NCBI GenBank assembly: GCA_028711675.1
Contig: JAQTRT010000215.1
Location: 1-5,362 of the forward strand
Length of the DNA stretch: 5,362 bases
From: a bacterium
Lineage (GTDB): Bacteria; Spirochaetota; JAHITG01
Direction of reading: 5' to 3'
The position numbers and the translations under genes were made by a program. Below, piece after piece: positions 1-5,114 of the stretch (within the stretch, counting starts at the first letter, position 1; each line of letters opens with the position of its first letter). The notes beneath the pieces were generated by a model. The model saw only the letters and a program-made list of their open reading frames with translations. It searched no databases and was not told where the DNA came from.

Positions 1-357
1 GTGGTCACGCGGGACATGGTGCGGTCCATGGCCCCTGATCCCGCTATCTTCGCCCTGGCCAATCCGGACCCGGAGATACTTCCGGATGAAGCCAGAAAAG
101 CCGGTGCCCGTATCATTGCCACGGGCCGTTCCGATTTTCCCAACCAGATCAATAACCTCCTGGCCTTTCCCGGCATCTTCCGCGGTGTCATGGAATCCAG
201 GGCCCGGAAGATCACCTTGAAAATGAAGACACAGGCCAGCCGGGCCATTGCCTCCATGATCCCGGAAAAAGACCTGTCGTATGACCGTTTCATCCCCAAT
301 GCCACGGATAAAAAAATTGCCATGATGGTTTGTCATGCTGTTAAAAAAAGTATATAG
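1..357 (+). CDS. Malic enzyme (malate dehydrogenase, oxaloacetate-decarboxylating), C-terminal part
   Basis: Malic enzymes oxidatively decarboxylate malate to pyruvate and CO2 with NAD or NADP in the cytoplasm. The 118 visible residues are the end of the NAD(P)-binding domain. They carry the family signatures FALANPDPEI (about residues 17-26) and ATGRSDFPNQINNLLAFPGIFRG (about 40-62; the Asn-rich stretch lines the active site and cofactor pocket). A helical tail ends at a TAG stop (355-357). The frame is open from base 1, so the N-terminal substrate domain and true start lie upstream; the GTG at base 1 is an internal Val codon. The tail reads FIPNATDKKI where many homologues have a Pro-Phe-Asp type motif, a mild divergence. 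NAD versus NADP preference cannot be judged from this part, so maeA or maeB is not assigned. The end overlaps the following peptidase gene by 23 bp, suggesting co-transcription. The family call is very secure. Confidence 0.95.
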   Translation: MVTRDMVRSMAPDPAIFALANPDPEILPDEARKAGARIIATGRSDFPNQINNLLAFPGIFRGVMESRARKITLKMKTQASRAIASMIPEKDLSYDRFIPNATDKKIAMMVCHAVKKSI

Positions 358-1306
358 TTATTTCCAGCTGCTTTCCAGGAATAATCCGCTTGTTATCATG
401 CTCCTGATTGTCTGGTGCGGACTGCTCGTACTCAATGTCTTTTTCCATGAAAACGGTCTGCCGGCCAGGGAACCGGCGCTGTTCCGTGTTTTTGAGACCT
501 ATGAGGAGAAAGAGAAATTCCAGCAGTCCGTTGTCAGGCAGCTGAAGAAAATTAAGGACCTGAACATCCGGATCTACATGATCCGGCAGGGCGAGAATTA
601 CTGGAGCATTGCCAAGGATAATGATATTGATATCGATACCATCATAGGTTTGAATCCGTATTTGAAGAATATCTTTGCCGGGCTGAATGAACATCTTCTG
701 GTGGGCGGACTAAAAGGCTGTCTGCATGTCCTGCAGCCGCATGAAGGACTTAGATCTGTCGCAATGCTCTATGGCATCAAGAGCAGCAGGATCAGGAAGG
801 TCAACCGGATAAGTTTCTTAACTAAATTGTTTTCGCCTTTACGGCCGGGTGATGTAATATTCGTTCCTGACGCCAAGCCAAGGCTGTTGACAGAGGATAT
901 GAAAGAACTGTTTGAGATGAGAAGGGTGCTTCAGTCGCCGCTGGGAGGGCGTTATACCTCGGGTTATGGGGTACGTGAAGATCCCATCACCCGGCAGAAA
1001 CGGTACCATAACGGATTGGATATCAAGGTAAATATCGGCGACTGGGTCGGATCTGCCGCGGACGGCAGAGTGATCTATGCCGGCTGGGCAGGCGGATACG
1101 GTAAAATGGTTAAGGTGGAACATGATAACGGTTATACCACATTATACGGTCATCTGTCCAGGATACTGGTCAGGGTCGGGCAGAGGGTGAAAAGAGGACA
1201 GATCATTGCCCGTGCCGGGAATACGGGCAGGACCACCGGAGCCCATCTTCATTTTACTGTCTGGAACAGGGGAAAACCCGTAAATCCGTCGCTTTTTCTC
1301 TGGTGA
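335..1306 (+). CDS. Membrane-anchored LysM / M23 family peptidoglycan endopeptidase
   Basis: A probable zinc endopeptidase that cuts peptide cross-links in peptidoglycan on the periplasmic side. It has 323 residues. A short basic N-terminus precedes one hydrophobic segment (about 19-37), giving an uncleaved anchor or signal. Two LysM-like regions follow (about 80-124, starting IYMIRQGENYWSIAKDN, and about 128-177, ending LRPGDVIFVP). The M23/LytM domain spans about 196-318. All catalytic residues are present: HxxxD at His225/Asp229 (HNGLD), YGH at His273, and HLH at His304/His306. It is therefore predicted active, unlike the degenerate NlpD/EnvC activators. The ATG at 335 lies inside the malic enzyme gene with no clear Shine-Dalgarno sequence, so translation may rely on coupling; a start at Met22 (398) would remove the residues before the anchor. 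M23 enzymes often work with bactofilins, and one is encoded at 4677. The exact cell-wall substrate is unknown. Confidence 0.93.
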   Translation: MLLKKVYSYFQLLSRNNPLVIMLLIVWCGLLVLNVFFHENGLPAREPALFRVFETYEEKEKFQQSVVRQLKKIKDLNIRIYMIRQGENYWSIAKDNDIDIDTIIGLNPYLKNIFAGLNEHLLVGGLKGCLHVLQPHEGLRSVAMLYGIKSSRIRKVNRISFLTKLFSPLRPGDVIFVPDAKPRLLTEDMKELFEMRRVLQSPLGGRYTSGYGVREDPITRQKRYHNGLDIKVNIGDWVGSAADGRVIYAGWAGGYGKMVKVEHDNGYTTLYGHLSRILVRVGQRVKRGQIIARAGNTGRTTGAHLHFTVWNRGKPVNPSLFLW

Positions 1307-1372
1307 GCCGGTTATCTTAACTAAAAACCTGCTGATTTCTGTCCCATGATCCCATCTTTTTTATTTTTGTAG

Positions 1373-1394
1373 TACCGCACCTTCAGGTGCGGTA
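1373..1394. repeat. Perfect 22-bp palindrome (hairpin 1)
   Basis: The arms TACCGCACCT (1373-1382) and AGGTGCGGTA (1385-1394) are perfectly complementary around a 2-base centre, TC. A short pyrimidine run (TTTCTTC) follows, so on the plus strand it could be a weak terminator for the malic enzyme/M23 unit. It is more likely part of a dispersed repeat, because a second palindrome with the same 10-2-10 architecture lies 21 bp downstream. Confidence 0.8.
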
Positions 1395-1415
1395 TTTCTT
1401 CAATCACCAAGTAAA

Positions 1416-1437
1416 CAGCAGGTCTAAAGACCTGCTG
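1416..1437. repeat. Perfect 22-bp palindrome (hairpin 2), possible terminator
   Basis: The arms CAGCAGGTCT (1416-1425) and AGACCTGCTG (1428-1437) flank a 2-base centre, AA. A run of six T (1445-1450) starts seven bases after the stem. A rho-independent terminator for the upstream operon is possible, but that gap is long for a canonical one. The 8-mer ACCTGCTG of the right arm also occurs at 1327-1334, just after the M23 gene, which hints at a repeat unit of about 110 bp. Confidence 0.7.
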
Positions 1438-1492
1438 CTGCAAATTTTTTATCTGTTCTTCGTGTTTTTGTGCCTTTGTGGCTGAAATTTCT
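1438..1492. repeat. Dispersed-repeat-like non-coding segment
   Basis: The segment includes TTCGTGTTTTTGTGCCTTTG (1459-1478) and continues with TGGCTGAAATTTCT. From memory, such GTG-rich strings (reverse strand: GCCACAAAGGCACAAAAACAC) recur between genes in many environmental bacterial genomes, often next to small palindromes as here. A 73-codon minus-strand frame runs across it (1321-1542), but its translation is low-complexity and Lys/Gln-rich and resembles no protein I know. This is an inference from pattern memory; the rest of the genome is not visible. Confidence 0.45.
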
Positions 1493-1511
1493 ACTCCGGG
1501 ATAAAATAAAT

Positions 1512-1538
1512 TAAAGTTTCCGGAGAAGATGCCGAAAT
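1512..1538 (+). promoter_or_regulatory. Sigma-28 (FliA) class flagellin promoter
   Basis: The -35 element TAAAGTTT (1512-1519) matches the E. coli FliA consensus at all eight positions. The spacer is exactly 11 bases (1520-1530), the consensus length. The -10 element GCCGAAAT (1531-1538) matches GCCGATAA at six of eight positions, including the GCCGA core. Transcription should begin near 1545, giving a leader of about 95 nt ahead of the flagellin start. This marks the flagellin as a late-class flagellar gene transcribed after hook completion, if anti-sigma control follows the usual scheme. Confidence 0.88.
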
Positions 1539-1564
1539 ACATATTAGGAAGTAAAAGATAGTTT

Positions 1565-1638
1565 TAAGGAGGTGAAAGAGCCCTGAACAATAAAAGAAGG
1601 CAAGGATGCCTTCTCAAAAATCTTCAAGGAGGAAGACT
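1565..1638 (+). promoter_or_regulatory. Flagellin mRNA leader with hairpin and CsrA-like GGA sites
   Basis: The leader carries an 11-base perfect Shine-Dalgarno complement (TAAGGAGGTGA, 1565-1575) with no usable start codon at normal spacing. Next is a 7-bp hairpin with arms AGAAGGC (1595-1601) and GCCTTCT (1608-1614), whose loop AAGGAT presents GGA. Last is the true ribosome binding site AAGGAGG (1626-1632), six bases before the ATG at 1639. CAAGGA occurs twice (1601-1606 in the hairpin, 1625-1630 over the ribosome binding site), with the GGAs 24 nt apart. This resembles the two-site CsrA control of Bacillus subtilis hag. That CsrA binds here is inference. Confidence 0.55.
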
Positions 1639-2496
1639 ATGATAGTAAATCACAACCTTTCCGCGATTTACTCCCACCGCGTATTGAAATTCACGGAGTG
1701 GGACGTAAACAAGAACATCGAGAAGCTCTCTTCGGGTTACCGGATCAACCGGGCCGGGGACGATGCTTCCGGGTTAGCCGTATCTGAAAAGATGCGGGCT
1801 CAGATCAGGGGACTTCGTCAGGCTGAAAGGAATGCCGAAGACGGTATTTCCTTTATTCAGACGACAGAAGGTTACCTGCAGGAAAGCCAGGACATCTTAC
1901 AAAGGTTAAGAGAACTGGCGATCCAATCTTCAAACGGTATCTACACCAATGAAGACCGCATGCAGATCCAGGTCGAAGTTTCTTCACTCGTTGACGAGCT
2001 CGACCGCGTCGCTTCGCAGGGTCAGTTCAACACTCTCAATATGCTTACCGGACGCTTTGCCAATCCTAATGTCGGCGGATTGCCGCTGGCCAGTATGTGG
2101 TTCCATATCGGTCCCAACAAGGACCAGAGAGAAAGAGTGTACATCGGGACCATGACAGCTTTAGGACTTGGCGTAAGAAGCCAGGACAACTCCTTTATTT
2201 CCCTGTCTGTTCCGGAGAAAGCTAACGCCGCATTGGCTATCGTTGACAATGCGCTGAACAAGATCTCCAAACAGAGAGCGGATTTAGGCGCTTATCATAA
2301 CAGGCTTGAATACGCTTCCAAAGGATTGCTGAATGCCTATGAGAACACACAGGCTTCGGAATCCAGGATCAGAGACGTTGACATGGCTGAGGAAATGGTC
2401 GGTTTCGTGAAGAATCAGATTCTGATGAGATCAGGAACCGCTATGTTAGCCCAGGCAAATTTGAAGCCTCAATCAGTGTTACAGCTGCTTGGCTAA
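1639..2496 (+). CDS. fliC: Flagellin (filament protein), FlaB-like, D0/D1 only
   Basis: This is the structural subunit of the flagellar filament, exported by the flagellar type III apparatus. It has 285 residues from the ATG at 1639, chosen because AAGGAGG sits six bases upstream and the protein then begins with the canonical MIVNHNLSAI. The ATG at 1606 would add 12 unusual residues. The N-terminal D0/D1 helices (about 1-140) contain IEKLSSGYRINRAGDDASGL, the LQRLRELAIQ segment and MLTGRF. The C-terminal D1/D0 (about 190-285) contains KQRADLGAYHNRLEY, ESRIRDVDMAEEM and GTAMLAQANLKPQSVLQLLG. The short middle has SMWFHIGPNKDQR and YIGTMTALGLGV, which from memory are typical of spirochaete FlaB core flagellins. 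There is no surface D2/D3 insertion and no cysteine. It has its own sigma-28 promoter and terminator. The family call is certain; the FlaB affinity is a strong impression. Confidence 0.97.
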   Translation: MIVNHNLSAIYSHRVLKFTEWDVNKNIEKLSSGYRINRAGDDASGLAVSEKMRAQIRGLRQAERNAEDGISFIQTTEGYLQESQDILQRLRELAIQSSNGIYTNEDRMQIQVEVSSLVDELDRVASQGQFNTLNMLTGRFANPNVGGLPLASMWFHIGPNKDQRERVYIGTMTALGLGVRSQDNSFISLSVPEKANAALAIVDNALNKISKQRADLGAYHNRLEYASKGLLNAYENTQASESRIRDVDMAEEMVGFVKNQILMRSGTAMLAQANLKPQSVLQLLG

Positions 2497-2528
2497 TCAT
2501 AATTATAAAGTACTACAAACCGCAACGA

Positions 2529-2554
2529 AAGGCCGGCATCTGCCGGCCTTTTTT
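2529..2554 (+). terminator. Rho-independent terminator of the flagellin gene
   Basis: A GC-rich stem with arms AAGGCCGGCA (2529-2538) and TGCCGGCCTT (2541-2550), perfectly paired, runs straight into a T-run (2549-2554) and then ATTTTA. It starts 32 bases after the flagellin stop codon. It isolates the flagellin from the PEPCK unit downstream. Confidence 0.92.
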
Positions 2555-2560
2555 ATTTTA

Positions 2561-2700
2561 GGGGACGGTGCTTGACATTTTGACATTTTATTCCGGACTG
2601 TCGTTTAAAGGAGTGACAGCCCTTGGGTTGTCCATTAAATGATACTACCAGCAGTATCATTACTCAGATAATAAATGTCAAAATGTCAAGCACCGTCCCC
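2561..2700. mobile_element. 140-bp MITE-like palindromic element with 28-bp terminal inverted repeats
   Basis: The outer 28 bases at each end (2561-2588 and 2673-2700) are perfect inverted copies beginning GGGGACGGTGCTTGAC. Each contains TGACATTT twice in tandem (2573-2588 on the left). The interior holds a 9-bp hairpin, AATGATACT (2638-2646) with AGTATCATT (2653-2661), and no open frame of note. No target-site duplication is visible in the flanks (TTTTA on the left, CGAGG on the right). Absence of a duplication plus hairpins fits REP/IS200-type (Y1) mobilisation, but no transposase is in the window. The element sits exactly between the flagellin terminator and the PEPCK promoter. Confidence 0.75.
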
Positions 2701-2715
2701 CGAGGAATTTCCTGC

Positions 2716-2743
2716 TTGACAAAATAATTAATTATAGTAATAT
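2716..2743 (+). promoter_or_regulatory. Putative housekeeping promoter for PEPCK
   Basis: A perfect TTGACA (2716-2721) is followed after 16 bases by TAATAT (2738-2743, four of six matches to TATAAT), in an AT-rich spacer. A better -10 match, TATAGT (2733-2738), is only 11 bases away and so is unlikely. Transcription would start near 2750, about 25 bases before the gene. The pair lies 15 bp outside the mobile element. Confidence 0.5.
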
Positions 2744-2774
2744 GCCTAAAACCCTGCTGTTTGGAGGTTGTATC

Positions 2775-4661
2775 ATGGATTCGCTCGGATTTTTAAAGAC
2801 CAGAATGGAACTTGGTGAATTTAACAAGATCGCCAGGCTGCAGAATGAAAACTTTAATATTTTTCTAAGTGCGTATATTTCCCTCTGTAATCCTGCCAAA
2901 GTGCTCGTTTATACGGGTGAGAAAGAGGAAGCTGAACGGATAAAAAAGATTTCTCTTGAGAGTAAAGAAGAGATATCCATGGGTATCAAGGACCATACCC
3001 TCCATTTTGACGGTATCAACGACCTGGCCCGGGCCAGGGACCAGACCAAATTCCTCATCCCGTCAGGCGTGAAGTTCGATCCCAACCTGGATTATATCGA
3101 CCGTGACAAGGGCCTAAAAGAGGTCAAGGACCTGATGCGGAATGTCATGGCAGGCCGTACCATGTATGTGCTCTTTTTCTGCCTGGGGCCTGTTAATTCC
3201 TTTTTCAGCATTCCTGCCGTTCAACTGACCGATTCCACTTATGTGGCGCATTCGGAGATGCTGCTCTACAGGGATGGCTACAATGAATTCCTTAATTTAA
3301 AGGAAAAGAACAGGTTCTTCAGGGCTGTGCACGGCACGGGAGAAGTGACCTCTGCGAACGTGAGCAAGAACCTCATGGACCGGAGGATCTATGTCGACCT
3401 TATCGACAATACCACTCTGAGCGTGAATACCCAGTATGGCGGAAATACACTGGGTTTGAAAAAGCTGGCCATGCGTCTGGCCATTAACCTGGGATCCAAG
3501 GAAGGATGGCTCTGTGAGCATATGTTTGTCATGGGCGTACAGGGTCCCGGCGGCCGGAAAACTTATCTTACCGGTGCGTATCCCAGCGCCTGCGGCAAGA
3601 CCTCCACATCCATGATACCCAATGAAAAGATCGTGGGAGACGATATATGTTATTTAAGGGTCAGCAGCCGCAAAGTGTATGCCGTGAACGTGGAGAAAGG
3701 CATGTTCGGGATCATTGACGGAGTCAATGCCCAGGACGATCCGGTCTTATGGAAAGTGCTTAATAATTCCCATGAGATCATTTTTTCCAATATCCTCATG
3801 AAAGAGGACAAATCAGCTTTCTGGACCGGCAGCGGATTCCCCGAGCCCGGCAAGGGGATCAATTTCTCCGGTGAATGGCAGAAAGGAAAGAAAGATGAAA
3901 AAGGGAATCCTGTTCTTCCCTCCCATAAGAACGCCCGTTTTACCCTGAGCCTGGACATTCTGCCCAATGTGGATGAGAATCTTAATAATCCGGAAGGGGT
4001 CGAGATCAAAGGATTTGTTTACGGCGGAAGGGATTCTGACACCTCTCTTCCGGTTGAGGAGGCTTTCAGCTGGGAGCACGGCATCATTACAAAAGGAGCA
4101 AGTCTGGAATCCGAGACAACGGCCGCCACACTGGGAAAGGAAGGGAAAAGAGAATTCAATCCCATGTCTAATCTTGATTTTCTTTCCATCCCCATAGGAA
4201 AATATATTGATAATAACCTGAAATTCACAAGACAGGTGGATGAACCGCCCAGGATCTTTTCCGTGAATTATTTTATCAAAGACAAGGCCGGAAAGTTTTT
4301 AAATGACAAGGTGGATAAAGCTGTCTGGATCAAATGGATGGAGTTAAGGTGTTCCGGCGGGGCAAGGGCCATTAAGACCCCTACAGGTTACATTCCGGAT
4401 TATGATACCCTGAAGAGACTTTTCCAGCAGGTCTTGAACAAGAATTATTCCCCGGATGATTACAAGAAACAGTTCACCATCAGGGTCATTGAGAACATCA
4501 ATAAGATCGACCGTATCCTGGAAGTCTATAAATATAAAGTGCCTGATGTCCCTGAGATACTGTTCGAGGTACTGGAAGAACAGAAGGAACGGCTCGAGAT
4601 GTTCAAGGAGAAGCACGGGGAATATGTGTCCCCGTTCGAGCTGGAGTCAGTGGATGAATAA
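2775..4661 (+). CDS. pckG: Phosphoenolpyruvate carboxykinase (GTP type)
   Basis: PEPCK interconverts oxaloacetate plus GTP with PEP, CO2 and GDP, a gluconeogenic or anaplerotic cytoplasmic step. The ATG at 2775 is preferred because GGAGG (2763-2767) lies seven bases upstream and the earlier ATG at 2742 overlaps the likely -10 element. The product is 628 residues, normal for the family. Visible motifs (numbered from 2775): ARARDQTKF (85-93, substrate Arg region), YGGN...KK (221-230, metal-binding Lys), EHM (248-250, metal-binding His), the P-loop YPSACGKTS (269-277) with the hyperreactive Cys273, VGDDI (287-291, kinase-2 Asp pair), and NYFIKD (498-503). The segment GGRDSDTSLPVEEA then GASLESETTAAT replaces the GRRPxGVP and MRSEATAA of animal-type enzymes, so it belongs to a divergent subgroup. 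The bactofilin gene follows after 15 bp, suggesting an operon. Confidence 0.96.
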   Translation: MDSLGFLKTRMELGEFNKIARLQNENFNIFLSAYISLCNPAKVLVYTGEKEEAERIKKISLESKEEISMGIKDHTLHFDGINDLARARDQTKFLIPSGVKFDPNLDYIDRDKGLKEVKDLMRNVMAGRTMYVLFFCLGPVNSFFSIPAVQLTDSTYVAHSEMLLYRDGYNEFLNLKEKNRFFRAVHGTGEVTSANVSKNLMDRRIYVDLIDNTTLSVNTQYGGNTLGLKKLAMRLAINLGSKEGWLCEHMFVMGVQGPGGRKTYLTGAYPSACGKTSTSMIPNEKIVGDDICYLRVSSRKVYAVNVEKGMFGIIDGVNAQDDPVLWKVLNNSHEIIFSNILMKEDKSAFWTGSGFPEPGKGINFSGEWQKGKKDEKGNPVLPSHKNARFTLSLDILPNVDENLNNPEGVEIKGFVYGGRDSDTSLPVEEAFSWEHGIITKGASLESETTAATLGKEGKREFNPMSNLDFLSIPIGKYIDNNLKFTRQVDEPPRIFSVNYFIKDKAGKFLNDKVDKAVWIKWMELRCSGGARAIKTPTGYIPDYDTLKRLFQQVLNKNYSPDDYKKQFTIRVIENINKIDRILEVYKYKVPDVPEILFEVLEEQKERLEMFKEKHGEYVSPFELESVDE

Positions 4662-4676
4662 CAGGAGGATGGATCA

Positions 4677-5096
4677 ATGGCTAAAGATGTTTTAGACAAG
4701 GAACTGGCAGAGGAGCAGGATATAAAGACCGTACTGGCTGATGATATCGAATTTAACGGCAACCTGCGTTTTTCCACCTCGCTGAAAGTGAAGGGGAAAT
4801 TCGAGGGTGAGATCGATGCAACGGGTCATTTGTTCATCGGCAAGGATGCGGATGTCAAGGCCAATATCAAGGCCAGGAATATATCGGTTTACGGCAGGAT
4901 CAAGGGTAATGTGGAGGCCTTTGAACGCCTGGAACTGTTCTCCGGCGCGGAGTTGATCGGTGATATTAAAACCCCGGATTTCATTATCCAGAGCGGGTGT
5001 GTTTTTAACGGGAATTGCATCATGGTCTCAAAGGATAAAAGTTCCGGCAACGGAGAACCGTCCAAAGAACATCACAAGGAAAAAAATAAAGGATAA
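4677..5096 (+). CDS. Bactofilin (polymer-forming cytoskeletal protein, DUF583)
   Basis: Bactofilins assemble without nucleotide into beta-helical filaments, often at the inner membrane, where they recruit cell-wall enzymes and affect shape or appendages. The product is 139 residues, typical for the family. The N-terminal tail (about 1-20) is short and acidic. The beta-helix core (about 21-118) shows the repeating pattern of G-x-(I/V/L) turns, for example LKVKGKFEGEIDATGHLFIGKDADVKANI, ISVYGRIKGNVEAFERLEL and AELIGDIKTPDFIIQSGCVFNG. The tail after about 119 is charged and Lys/Glu/His-rich, probably disordered. The start has a clear AGGAGG (4663-4668) eight bases upstream. It lies 15 bp after PEPCK, so it is probably co-transcribed with it. 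A functional link to PEPCK is not expected; a link to the M23 peptidase at 335 is more plausible. Confidence 0.93.
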   Translation: MAKDVLDKELAEEQDIKTVLADDIEFNGNLRFSTSLKVKGKFEGEIDATGHLFIGKDADVKANIKARNISVYGRIKGNVEAFERLELFSGAELIGDIKTPDFIIQSGCVFNGNCIMVSKDKSSGNGEPSKEHHKEKNKG

Positions 5097-5114
5097 AAGG
5101 AATGCTTCGCGGAT

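Noticed and set aside
343..349. A7 run in the malic enzyme/M23 overlap as a programmed frameshift site fusing the two
   Set aside because: A fusion of a cytoplasmic enzyme to a membrane-anchored peptidase makes no sense, and there is no stimulatory structure; an ordinary overlap is simpler.
1494..1525. CTCCGG ... CCGGAG inverted repeat around the sigma-28 -35 as an operator
   Set aside because: The arms are only 6 bp with a 20-base gap, overlapping promoter bases already explained by sigma-28 consensus.
1321..1542. A 73-codon minus-strand open frame between the M23 and flagellin genes
   Set aside because: It crosses both perfect palindromes, the dispersed-repeat segment and the sigma-28 promoter; its translation has no recognisable domain and is best explained as repeat-derived.
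1606..1638. Upstream in-frame ATG giving the flagellin 12 extra residues
   Set aside because: It lies inside the leader hairpin loop without a well-placed ribosome site, and the extension would precede the canonical flagellin N-terminus MIVNHN.
2572..2577. TTGACA inside the terminal inverted repeats as promoters
   Set aside because: No acceptable -10 element is found at 15-19 bases on either strand of the element.
3650..4009. A 119-codon minus-strand open frame inside PEPCK
   Set aside because: It lies wholly within a strongly conserved coding region, has no ribosome site or recognisable domain, and is a shadow of the real gene.
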